Assembly (NCBI GenBank): GCA_944389505.1
Contig: CALXMP010000005.1
Coordinates: forward strand, 62,001-126,000
Direction: 5' to 3'
Source of the DNA: an uncultured Spirochaetaceae bacterium
Lineage (GTDB): Bacteria > Spirochaetota > Spirochaetia > Sphaerochaetales > Sphaerochaetaceae
Length of the DNA stretch: 64,000 nt
Each line of letters starts with the position of its first letter. Position 1 is the stretch's first letter. Of the stretch, positions 16,596-24,689 are shown piece by piece. The notes beneath the pieces are model-generated. The model was given only the letters and a program-made list of their open reading frames with translations. It had not been told where the DNA came from and searched no databases. The translations under genes were made by a program, and so were the position numbers.

Positions 16596-17522
16596 ATGGA
16601 GGAAAGAAGGCTTACGCTCTCGGATGGGCATCCATTGTTCTTCAGGGTATGGGATACGGAAGGCGCAAAGGCAACGCTCCATATTCTTCATGGCATGGCA
16701 GAGCATAGTGCCAGGTATGACCAGTTCGCGCGGTATATGAATTCCCTTGGTTTTATCGTATATGCTCAGGATCACAGAGGTCATGGATGCACGAAGGCTG
16801 AGGATGAGAAGGGCTGGTTTGCTGAAAGCGATGGCTGGAAGCTGGTGTGCGAGGATTCATGGACTCTCGATAAACTCATTTCACAGGAGCATCCGTATCT
16901 TCCTCATTTCCTCCTAGGCCATTCCATGGGATCCTTTATGGCAAGAAGCGTGCTTGCGATGCACTCGAATGCCTTCGATGCTGCTATCATCATGGGATCG
17001 GGGGCCTCTCAGGGTATTGTTGGGAAGGTTGGACGGATGATAGCAAAGCACAACGCCTCACGCTCTGGCGGCAGGATGCCTGATAACATGATGAACATCC
17101 TTGCATTCGGAGGCTATGCTAAGCATTTCCCGGGAGAAGGGGACTTCGGCTGGCTGACAAAGGATAAGGATGAAGTCAGAAAGTATGAGGATGATCCGCT
17201 CTGCGGCTTCACTTGCTCGTCTGCGTTCTTCAGAGACCTTCTGGAAGGAATCGAGATGGCGAATGACCGCCAGCTGATACAGAATATAAGGAAGGATATC
17301 CCGATACTCATCATCTCCGGCGAGGATGATCCCGTAGGGGGCTATGGGAAGGGCATACGTAAGATACATAAGCTCTATAAGAATGCGGGGATAGAGGATG
17401 TCCGCCTGAAGCTCTTCCCCGGCGACAGGCATGAGCTTCTAAATGAGATCGATAAGGATGCGGTCATGGAAGAGATAGGCCGCTTTGCAGAGGATATCCT
17501 CCGGAGGATGGATGAAGAGTAA
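16596..17522 (+). CDS. Alpha/beta hydrolase, monoacylglycerol lipase-like
   Basis: 308 aa. HGMAEHSARY and AQDHRGHG oxyanion region, nucleophile elbow GHSMGS, acid in ISGEDDPVGG, and catalytic histidine in PGDRHELLNE: the pattern of the Serine aminopeptidase S33/monoglyceride lipase family. No signal peptide. The ATG at 16596 follows GAGAGGTGA; a GTG two codons earlier is also open. It overlaps the next gene by 11 bases. Confidence 0.85.
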   Translation: MEERRLTLSDGHPLFFRVWDTEGAKATLHILHGMAEHSARYDQFARYMNSLGFIVYAQDHRGHGCTKAEDEKGWFAESDGWKLVCEDSWTLDKLISQEHPYLPHFLLGHSMGSFMARSVLAMHSNAFDAAIIMGSGASQGIVGKVGRMIAKHNASRSGGRMPDNMMNILAFGGYAKHFPGEGDFGWLTKDKDEVRKYEDDPLCGFTCSSAFFRDLLEGIEMANDRQLIQNIRKDIPILIISGEDDPVGGYGKGIRKIHKLYKNAGIEDVRLKLFPGDRHELLNEIDKDAVMEEIGRFAEDILRRMDEE

Positions 17523-18750
17523 TATCTTCCACAGATTCGCCTCATGGTGGGCAGGATACATCAATGTCGCATTCACAGCCTTCCGTGGCATGGGGCGCGA
17601 TAATATCATGATGATATCATCAGGGATGGTCTATTCGACGCTGATAGCGCTCATACCATGCATGACATTCCTTGTCGCTTTCCTTTCGGTATTCGGCGTG
17701 CTCCAGCCATTCATGGATCTGATCACAGAGCTTCTTGTCGATGTCTTCGGAGGTGAGACCGGCCACCAGCTTGCAGATTATATCTCACTGTTCTCTTCAA
17801 ACGCCATGTCGCTCGGTGTTGTAGGTCTTGTGTCCTTCATAATCACAGGCATCCTGCTTGTGGACAAGATCTATATATCCATCAATCAGATATTTCATAC
17901 GCGTCCGACATCGGGAGCGATGAGAAGGTTCTCGTCATTCCTTACATTCCTGATTGTCGTTGCCTTTCTCATCGTTGCATCCTTCGCGCTCCAGACAATG
18001 GTTAGGAATATGTTCTCACGTATTGCGATAGGTTATGGCCCCCGCGGAGGACTTGGCCGCCTTGGAACAACATCGCTTGCGATATGGATGTTCCTATTCC
18101 TTCTTTATAAGGCAGTCCCTTCTGCGAAGATAAGGACATCATCCGCTTCAATCGGGGCTACTACCGGGCTTATAGCACTGCTTATAGCTACAAGCATCCT
18201 GCAGCAGATTACGGGTATGATGGTCTCGTATTCCGTTATTTATGGATCCCTCGCGTCGGTGTTCATCGCGCTTCTCTATCTCTATGTCTGCTGGTTCATA
18301 ATCTTCTTCTCAGCAGAGATGGTCTATGTCCACCAGTTCAAGCCTGACAGGACGCTCATCATCGGTCATACAAGGCCTCCTGTGATCCAGGTTGCAGAGG
18401 CTGTGAATATGCTTCTTCTCATATCGAAGAAGTACATGGAAGGTGATGGCGCCATGTCGTTAAGGGAGCTTATGAAGAGGCTTGGAGTGCCATCTGCAAC
18501 GCTTGTTTCCTACCTTTCCGACTTCGAGGATGCGAAGATGGTGATGGCAGTCAATGCCAGACGTTCCTCATTTGTCCCTGCAAGGCCTCTGGACCAGATT
18601 ACGATAAAGGATGTCATCCTTGTTGTCTGCGGAACTGTAAGCAACAGCGATGTCGAGACGCTTGGCGATGCCGTGGCAATGGATTTCCTTGATAAAGGAA
18701 CACGTGATACAAGCACTATAACAATAGAGAATCTTCTGGAGAGATTATGA
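17512..18750 (+). CDS. YihY/UPF0761 (former BrkB) family membrane protein
   Basis: 412 aa. About six membrane helices in the first 280 residues with the family's pattern (SSGMVYSTLIALIPCMTFLVAF, then IYGSLASVFIALLYLYVCWFIIFFSAEMVYVHQ), and a cytoplasmic C-terminal domain of about 120 aa with a winged-helix look. Function unknown in the family; the former RNase BN label is not valid. The start lies inside the end of the lipase gene with GGAGG upstream. Confidence 0.85.
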   Translation: MKSNIFHRFASWWAGYINVAFTAFRGMGRDNIMMISSGMVYSTLIALIPCMTFLVAFLSVFGVLQPFMDLITELLVDVFGGETGHQLADYISLFSSNAMSLGVVGLVSFIITGILLVDKIYISINQIFHTRPTSGAMRRFSSFLTFLIVVAFLIVASFALQTMVRNMFSRIAIGYGPRGGLGRLGTTSLAIWMFLFLLYKAVPSAKIRTSSASIGATTGLIALLIATSILQQITGMMVSYSVIYGSLASVFIALLYLYVCWFIIFFSAEMVYVHQFKPDRTLIIGHTRPPVIQVAEAVNMLLLISKKYMEGDGAMSLRELMKRLGVPSATLVSYLSDFEDAKMVMAVNARRSSFVPARPLDQITIKDVILVVCGTVSNSDVETLGDAVAMDFLDKGTRDTSTITIENLLERL

Positions 18751-19208
18751 TACTTGACCGCAATACAGAGGAAATGGATCTGGATGCGTTCCAGACAATC
18801 GTGATGCCTGATTCAGCTGTGATCAGGCGGTATAAAGCCGGAGGCATCGAGATAAGGATACATAGAAGGCCGATGCTTTCCTCTGAATCTGCCGTGATAG
18901 ATGTACCGCTTGCAGCTACTGCCCACATCGGCGGGAGATATCTGTTTGAGGCGGGGTTTGAGAGGGATGACCTCAGGGCTATGGCACCTCTTATGGGTGC
19001 TTCCCTGAAGGAGCTTCAGGCTGATTACGGTGTGAAGGGCTTCTATGGGCCTGAGCATGTCAGTCTTTATGGCGGTGGAATCAAGGAGAGCCTTGGTGAG
19101 TACCGTGGCATGGAGGATGATCAGAGCAGAATTGAATTCCTGCTGTCAATAATCCTTGATACCTTCGATGAGATTGCAGAGCCTGAGGAGATTCAGAATC
19201 CCAGGTAG
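18747..19208 (+). CDS. Unknown cytoplasmic protein
   Basis: 153 aa, acidic, no signal peptide or membrane segment and no recognisable motif. The ATG overlaps the stop of the YihY gene (ATGA), so the pair is translationally coupled. The last 16 bases overlap the convergent ccdA gene. Likely real given coupling and codon use, but its function cannot be inferred. Confidence 0.65.
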   Translation: MILDRNTEEMDLDAFQTIVMPDSAVIRRYKAGGIEIRIHRRPMLSSESAVIDVPLAATAHIGGRYLFEAGFERDDLRAMAPLMGASLKELQADYGVKGFYGPEHVSLYGGGIKESLGEYRGMEDDQSRIEFLLSIILDTFDEIAEPEEIQNPR

Positions 19209-19879
19209 AGCATATAAAGACCCAGTGCCAGTATTGCTATCCCGAGGATTGCATTCAGTACCGATGATACCGCATGCATCTTCCCCGACCTTCCCAGCTT
19301 TCTGATAAGAGCAGGGGAGAAGCCTAGGATGAGTGCGAGCGATGAGGAGCCGAGCGCGTAGAGAAGCATCAGCAAAGCACCTTTCATAAGCGTTCCTTCC
19401 GCTGCGATTACAGATAGAAGCGCTATGATCACAGGCGTGGAGCAGGGGGAGGAGAATACACCTCCGAGTATTCCTGCTATGAATGCGCCTGCATAACCCC
19501 TTTTCCTGTTGAGCGCTGACATGTATGTCGATGGGATTATATTGAATATCCCCAGTATCTGGAGCGACATGAGAACCATGAGGATTCCAAGTATCAGATA
19601 CCAGAGCTTTCCTGCATTCCCTATAAGATGACCCATCAGGGCGGCTGCAACGCCGAATGCCGTGAACGTAACTGCAAGACCTATCGAGTAGACAACCGAC
19701 AGCCTGAATGCCTTTGCAGGCGATTCCTCTCCGCCGACATAGGCAAGCACCAATGGAAGCTGGGAGAGCGAGCATGGCGTAACTGCCGTTATGATTCCGG
19801 CAGCAAGTGCGATGAGCGGTGCTGTGATGCCTCCGCCTGATATGGCATCAGCCATTGATCTCAGTATTGATTCAATCAC
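19193..19879 (-). CDS. ccdA: CcdA/DsbD-type thiol-disulfide membrane transporter
   Basis: 228 aa, six predicted membrane helices. Two conserved redox cysteines in AVTPCSLSQLP and SSPCSTPV define the CcdA family, which carries electrons from cytoplasmic thioredoxin across the membrane. It overlaps the upstream thioredoxin-like gene by 8 bases, its likely periplasmic partner. No cytochrome c genes are in the window, so general disulfide reduction is the likelier role. Confidence 0.87.
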   Translation of the reverse strand: MIESILRSMADAISGGGITAPLIALAAGIITAVTPCSLSQLPLVLAYVGGEESPAKAFRLSVVYSIGLAVTFTAFGVAAALMGHLIGNAGKLWYLILGILMVLMSLQILGIFNIIPSTYMSALNRKRGYAGAFIAGILGGVFSSPCSTPVIIALLSVIAAEGTLMKGALLMLLYALGSSSLALILGFSPALIRKLGRSGKMHAVSSVLNAILGIAILALGLYMLYLGF

Positions 19880-20405
19880 CTAGGACTTCCTCTATAAGGC
19901 CTTCAAGCTCGGATCTTGTAAGATATCCTTCATGGACTGTCATCACGTGCTCGCCTGTATTCCTGTCAGAGTAGAGAATGTATGAGAGCGGCGAATCCTC
20001 TCCTGGTGTGAATGGTGCTCCGTTCTTTTCGAATACAGCGATTGTCGGCGTTACGCGGATTGGGAAGTACGCTGCCGCACTCTCGTTCTCCCCGAGATCG
20101 ATATATCTGATGGAGATATCATCATGGAGACGATGGAGCTCCTCCAGATCGGGCATCATCCTCAGGCATGGCTGGCAGTAGTCCTCTCCGATGACGATTA
20201 TCATCGGAATCTCCGATTCAGTAACCATCGATGGATCGAAATCCTGGATTTTGAGGTTTTCCCTTCCGCTCTGCAGAACGCCTGCATTCTCATCGATGGA
20301 ACTCTGCATAGGAGCTATGCTGCCGCTGTTCTTTATGACATACACAGCGGCTATCAGCAGGATGACTACAATGATAGCCGCGGCTTTGATAAGTCTTCTG
20401 TCCAT
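19872..20405 (-). CDS. Membrane-anchored thioredoxin-like protein (TlpA/ResA type)
   Basis: 177 aa. One N-terminal membrane anchor (residues 7-25), a linker, then a thioredoxin fold with the active site EDYCQPC and cis-proline segment RVTPTIAVF. It should face the periplasm and be reduced by the adjacent CcdA. No SD: TGC-TAAACT ends 6 bases before ATG. Confidence 0.85.
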   Translation of the reverse strand: MDRRLIKAAAIIVVILLIAAVYVIKNSGSIAPMQSSIDENAGVLQSGRENLKIQDFDPSMVTESEIPMIIVIGEDYCQPCLRMMPDLEELHRLHDDISIRYIDLGENESAAAYFPIRVTPTIAVFEKNGAPFTPGEDSPLSYILYSDRNTGEHVMTVHEGYLTRSELEGLIEEVLGD

Positions 20406-20420
20406 GCAGAGAGTTTAGCA
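20406..20420 (-). promoter_or_regulatory. Extended -10 (TGC-TAAACT), leaderless
   Basis: Minus strand TGC TAAACT CTCTGC then ATG. The hexamer is a 4 of 6 match but the geometry equals that before the kinase and carD genes. Confidence 0.4.
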
Positions 20421-20518
20421 TAGAAAACCGAGGCAGTCTTCTGTCGATAGAAGGTGATTTGCGCTACAAAGACATGTTATCATATGAATCACGGATAAAG
20501 AGGAGGGACTATCCAAGA

Positions 20519-21499
20519 ATGGTAACGCTTACCGATGTTGCAGCCTGTGCTGATGTCGCTGTTTCGACCGTTTCGAAGTACTTCAATGGCGGATCTATCA
20601 GGGAATCAAGCAGGAAGAAGATAGAGGAAGCGCTTACAAAGCTCGATTATCATCCCAATTTTGTCGCACGGAGTCTGAAGACAAGGCGCACGAATGTGCT
20701 TGGCGTACTCCTTCCGAATCTCCAGAGCAGCTTCGATGTAAATCTTGTGACAGCCATTGAGAATGAGATATCAAGCCGGGGCTATGGGATGATCCTCACG
20801 CTTTACGGCAACGATCCAGAGAAGGAAGCGAAGATGCTCCAGTTCCTGCGCAATCAGCAGGTTGATGGCATCATACTCGTACCGTCTGGAACGAATCATA
20901 AAGAGCTCTCTGATTTCGTTGCACTGGGCAAGGGGCTGGTCCTTGTTGATAGAACAATCGATGGCATGGATATCGATGCAATCATCACAGATAATGAGGC
21001 CATTTCCTATGAGGCTATTTCCTATGCGATAACACAGGGCCATCGGCATATAGCAATAATGACAAATCCATCTGTCTATACAGGCCGCAAGAGGCTGGAA
21101 GGATATATGAGAGCGATAGCCGATTCAGGCATTGGATTCAATAACCAGTATGTGAAGGATGCCGGCTGGAGCATTGACTGCGGAAGGCAGATGATGGAGG
21201 AGATCCTGGACAGGAATCCCGAGGTCTCTCTTGTCTTTGCCTGCAGTGAGGAGCTTGCGATCGGCGCTTATCAGATAATCCGCGAGAGGGGATTGCGTAT
21301 TCCTGATGATATCTCTGTCATCGCATTTGACCTCTACGGTGTCTCATTGATCACGAGCCCTGAGATATCTGCAATCCAGCAGCCTATCCAGGATATCGGG
21401 AGATCGGCTGTCGATACGCTGCTTTCTGAGAATCCCAGCCATGGCAATCAGGTTTTCCCTTCATCCCTCGTATCACGCAATTCAATCAGAAAGCTCTGA
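20519..21499 (+). CDS. LacI-family transcriptional regulator
   Basis: 326 aa from MVTLTDVAACADVAVSTVSKYF, the standard LacI DNA-binding helix; AGGAGG lies 12 bases upstream. Hinge segment NFVARSLKTRRTNVLGVLLP, then a periplasmic-binding-protein-like sugar domain (QVDGIILVPSG, DISVIAFDLYG). It directly precedes the ABC importer/GH127 operon, and a 22-bp palindrome lies between them, so it is the likely local repressor. The effector is probably an arabinose-type sugar, by context only. Confidence 0.9.
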   Translation: MVTLTDVAACADVAVSTVSKYFNGGSIRESSRKKIEEALTKLDYHPNFVARSLKTRRTNVLGVLLPNLQSSFDVNLVTAIENEISSRGYGMILTLYGNDPEKEAKMLQFLRNQQVDGIILVPSGTNHKELSDFVALGKGLVLVDRTIDGMDIDAIITDNEAISYEAISYAITQGHRHIAIMTNPSVYTGRKRLEGYMRAIADSGIGFNNQYVKDAGWSIDCGRQMMEEILDRNPEVSLVFACSEELAIGAYQIIRERGLRIPDDISVIAFDLYGVSLITSPEISAIQQPIQDIGRSAVDTLLSENPSHGNQVFPSSLVSRNSIRKL

Positions 21500-21515
21500 G
21501 TCTTTCTTCATCTTC

Positions 21516-21537
21516 AAAAACGAAACGTTTCGTTTTT
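21516..21537 (+). promoter_or_regulatory. LacI-type operator, also a possible lacI terminator
   Basis: Perfect 22-bp palindrome with core CGAAACGTTTCG (21521-21532) flanked by five A and five T. It ends 4 bases before the -35 of the transporter operon. Because the 3' arm runs into eight T, the same DNA could fold as a weak intrinsic terminator for the regulator gene. Confidence 0.75.
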
Positions 21538-21541
21538 TTTC

Positions 21542-21572
21542 TTGACGAATGGGAAAACCCATTCAGAATAAT
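21542..21572 (+). promoter_or_regulatory. Promoter of the ABC importer/GH127 operon
   Basis: TTGACG at 21542-21547; the -10 is AGAATA (17-base spacer) or AATAAT (19-base). The spacer holds a second inverted repeat AATGGG-AAAA-CCCATT (21548-21563), possibly a further operator. Confidence 0.6.
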
Positions 21573-21599
21573 AGGTAAGGGCCACCTAAGGAGGTATAA

Positions 21600-22877
21600 A
21601 TGAAGAAGATTACAATGCTGTTTCTGGTAGCAATGCTTTCGGTATCAATGGTATTCGCGCAGGGAAACAAGGAGTCTGCGGATAGTGGGGTTGTCGAGCT
21701 TAATTTCATCGAGACGCTTCCTTCTCCATCGCGTACAGCACTTATTCAGTCGATGATCGATGAGTTCGAGGCTCAGAATCCGGATATAAAGATCAATCTT
21801 ATATCTCCTCCATATGAGCAGGCTGAGAACAAGATGACGATGATGCTCAATGCGGGCGAGAAGCTCGATATCGTTGAGTCAAGGGATGCAACGATAATGC
21901 AGCTGCTGAATAACGGCCATGTCATATCGCTTGAGGGCTATCTTGCAGACTGGGAGCATTCCGATGATTTCATGGATATCTCATGGAGAGCAGCACGCAC
22001 CGTCGGCGATGAGGCATATATCCTTCCGATGATCTACTTTGCAAAGGGACTTTTCGTAAGAACGGATATCCTTGAGGAGAAAGGCATTGAGATTCCGACT
22101 ACGATAGAGGAGCTCTATGATGCTGCTGTAGCCCTTACCGATGGCGAGACGCATTTCGGATATGCAATCAGAGGAAAGAACAAGGCATGGAAGGTATCTT
22201 CCGATCTTATTTCCCTGGCCAACGTCCCGAATATAAGCATGGATAACTTCTATCTCACAGAGGATGGAACGTTCTCATATGCCACAGAGGAAGGTAAGGC
22301 TGGTCTTCAGAGATATGTCGATCTTTATAAGAACGCTGTGCCAGCAGATGGTATAAACTGGGGATTCAATGAGCAGCTCAATGCATTTGTAAGCGGTGTA
22401 TCGGCATTCCTTATCCAGGATCCTGATTCAATTCCTGTTCTTGATCAGCAGCTTTCCAGGGATAAATACACTGTAGTTCCTGTGCCGGTAGGTGAGGATA
22501 CTGGCGTCGTATACCAGGATTTCGCATTCCAGGGTCTTTCGATCACATCCAGCTGTGAGCATCCGGATGAGGCATGGCGCTTCATATCATTCATGGTATC
22601 GCCTGAGAACAATGCAAGATTCTGCAGAGAATATGGTGCTATACCTGTATTCAACAGCGTATTTACCGATGACGAGTACTTCTCATCCGATCTCTTCAAG
22701 GCGTGGAATACGATGTTCAACAATCCTGATGTCTACAAGTTCGTGAACTACCCGATTACAAGCGAGAAGTTCGCAGCATGGGAGCCATACAACCAGCAGT
22801 ATATGCAGCAGCTCCTGATGGGTAATATCACAATCGATGAGACAATCGCAAAATGGCAGGAGTACTGGGGATATTGA
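21600..22877 (+). CDS. ABC sugar transporter, extracellular solute-binding protein (family 1)
   Basis: 425 aa. Signal peptide MKKITMLFLVAMLSVSMVFA, with mature start QGNKESADSG, a form common in spirochaetes; no lipobox cysteine. Family 1 fold: LNFIETLPSPSRTALIQSMIDEF, GEKLDIVESRD, and conserved C-terminal EYWGY. It delivers an oligosaccharide to the two permeases downstream. AAGGAGG precedes the ATG. No ATPase gene is in the operon, so a shared MsmK/UgpC-type ATPase elsewhere is expected. Confidence 0.92.
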   Translation: MKKITMLFLVAMLSVSMVFAQGNKESADSGVVELNFIETLPSPSRTALIQSMIDEFEAQNPDIKINLISPPYEQAENKMTMMLNAGEKLDIVESRDATIMQLLNNGHVISLEGYLADWEHSDDFMDISWRAARTVGDEAYILPMIYFAKGLFVRTDILEEKGIEIPTTIEELYDAAVALTDGETHFGYAIRGKNKAWKVSSDLISLANVPNISMDNFYLTEDGTFSYATEEGKAGLQRYVDLYKNAVPADGINWGFNEQLNAFVSGVSAFLIQDPDSIPVLDQQLSRDKYTVVPVPVGEDTGVVYQDFAFQGLSITSSCEHPDEAWRFISFMVSPENNARFCREYGAIPVFNSVFTDDEYFSSDLFKAWNTMFNNPDVYKFVNYPITSEKFAAWEPYNQQYMQQLLMGNITIDETIAKWQEYWGY

Positions 22878-22900
22878 TCCGATGACAGTCTGCTAGTTCT

Positions 22901-22936
22901 ATCCGGGATCTGCTGACACATACAGCAATCCCGGAT
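22901..22936 (+). other. Stable intercistronic hairpin after the binding-protein gene
   Basis: ATCCGGGAT (22901-22909) pairs with ATCCCGGAT (22928-22936); an inner TGCTG/CAGCA stem continues after one bulged C. No T-run follows, so it is not a full terminator. It may protect the binding-protein mRNA or reduce read-through to the permeases. Confidence 0.7.
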
Positions 22937-22955
22937 TCTGATAACCGGAGGTCAA

Positions 22956-23840
22956 ATGAAGGAACGCAAAGGATTCGATATCTATCTTCTCTATCTTATT
23001 CCCGTATTCCTGCTGATAACAGCAGTTGTCTATTATCCTGTGCTGAAGGGACTTGTATTCGCATTCCAGGACTATAATCTCTTCAATACAACGAACATAA
23101 CCTTCAATGGCTTTGATAATTTCAGGCATATCATAGAAGATATTGCATTCCCATTCGGCCAGATACTTTGCAATACATTCGTCTGGGTATTCGCAAGCCT
23201 GATTCTGCAGTTCGTCTTCGGATTCATACTTGCGATGCTTCTCAAGAAGCCATTTCCAGGCCGTGGAATATATACAAGCTTCGTGTTCTATACCTGGGCA
23301 GTCTCCGGCTTTGCCATCGGACTGATCTGGGCCTGGATATTCAATGGCCAGTTCGGTCTCATGAATGATATACTCATGAGACTTCATCTCATAGATAAAC
23401 CCATCGGATTCCTGTCGGATCCGAAATACGCCATGAAGAGCGTTATCATGGCAAATGTATGGTATGGGATACCATATTTCGGGATAATGCTCCTTGCAGC
23501 ATTGCAGTCCGTTCCAGAGGAGCTGTATGAGGCTGCGAAGGTCGATGGAGCCAATGCATTCACCCGTCTTTTCTCCGTCACCATTCCGTATATCAGGCCG
23601 ACAATCATCAGCACAACGCTCCTGAGGATGATGTGGATAATGAATTTTCCTGAGATCATCTATGGAATGACAAGCGGAGGACCTGCCAATTCCACGAATA
23701 TACTCTCATCCTACATGCTTAATAAGATCTACATAGAGTTCGATTACGGTCAGGGTGCAGCGATAGGCGTGATGATCATGACACTTCTGTTTACCTTTGC
23801 CGTCATATATATCGGGATAACATCCCGGAAGGAGGACTAG
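22956..23840 (+). CDS. ABC sugar transporter permease, MalF/UgpA type
   Basis: 294 aa, six membrane helices. The coupling motif ELYEAAKVDGANAFTRLFSVTIPYIRP (EAAxxDGA) contacts the ATPase. N-terminal LYLIPVFLLITAVVYYPVLKG is typical of this permease class. CGGAGGT before the ATG. Directly abuts the second permease. Confidence 0.92.
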   Translation: MKERKGFDIYLLYLIPVFLLITAVVYYPVLKGLVFAFQDYNLFNTTNITFNGFDNFRHIIEDIAFPFGQILCNTFVWVFASLILQFVFGFILAMLLKKPFPGRGIYTSFVFYTWAVSGFAIGLIWAWIFNGQFGLMNDILMRLHLIDKPIGFLSDPKYAMKSVIMANVWYGIPYFGIMLLAALQSVPEELYEAAKVDGANAFTRLFSVTIPYIRPTIISTTLLRMMWIMNFPEIIYGMTSGGPANSTNILSSYMLNKIYIEFDYGQGAAIGVMIMTLLFTFAVIYIGITSRKED

Positions 23841-24686
23841 ATGAGTACACACAGCTGCAGAAAAGGCCTGCTGACTGCAGGACGCTTTATCGCTCTTGCT
23901 GCATTTCTTCTCTTCTCAATTGGTCCTCTGCTATGGATAATCACAACATCGCTGAAATCTACGGATGAGATCTATACATTCCCTATAAAGTACATACCAT
24001 CGCATCCCTCGTTTGAGAGCTATCGTAAGCTTTTCAGCTTCGCGGATTTCGGAATGTATATAACCAACAGCTTGCTTGTCACGATCTCCGGATCGATCGG
24101 GGCTGTGTTCTTCTCGATGTTCGGCGGTTATGCGCTTTCAAGGCGGAAGAGCCGCAGGTCAAATAAGGTACTGCTCCTTGTGCTGTATTTCACGCGGACA
24201 GTGCCGACATTCATCCTCATGGTTCCGCTTTATACGATGGTGGTTAAGTTCCATGGTACGGATAATCTCACCGTTCTCAGCATCATATACATGGTCACGG
24301 TCCTTGCGTTCTGCACGATAATGGCAAAGAGCTTTTTTGACCGTATACCAGAGAGTCTTGAGGAAGCTGCGATTATCGATGGATGCACTACAACCCAGGC
24401 TCTTTTCCGTGTTGTGATGCCCCTTGTCCTTCCCGGCATTGTCGCTGTTTTCAGCTTTGCATTCACGAATATCTGGAATGAGCTCTTCATCGCGATAATG
24501 TTCATATCATCAAGCAGCAAGATGACAGTTCCGATTGCCTTGAATTCATTCATATCGAAGGCAGGAATAAGCTGGGATATAATGAGCGCTGGACTTGTAA
24601 TGGCTCTTCTGCCTACGATGATCATCTTCGCGGTAGGTCAGAAATATATTGTTGCAGGTCTGACGGATGGCGGGGTCAAAGGGTAG
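23841..24686 (+). CDS. ABC sugar transporter permease, MalG/UgpE type
   Basis: 281 aa, six membrane helices, with the coupling motif SLEEAAIIDGCTTTQALFRVVMPLVLPG. It starts at the base after the previous stop. Forms the heterodimeric channel with the upstream permease. Confidence 0.92.
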   Translation: MSTHSCRKGLLTAGRFIALAAFLLFSIGPLLWIITTSLKSTDEIYTFPIKYIPSHPSFESYRKLFSFADFGMYITNSLLVTISGSIGAVFFSMFGGYALSRRKSRRSNKVLLLVLYFTRTVPTFILMVPLYTMVVKFHGTDNLTVLSIIYMVTVLAFCTIMAKSFFDRIPESLEEAAIIDGCTTTQALFRVVMPLVLPGIVAVFSFAFTNIWNELFIAIMFISSSSKMTVPIALNSFISKAGISWDIMSAGLVMALLPTMIIFAVGQKYIVAGLTDGGVKG

Positions 24687-24689
24687 TAT

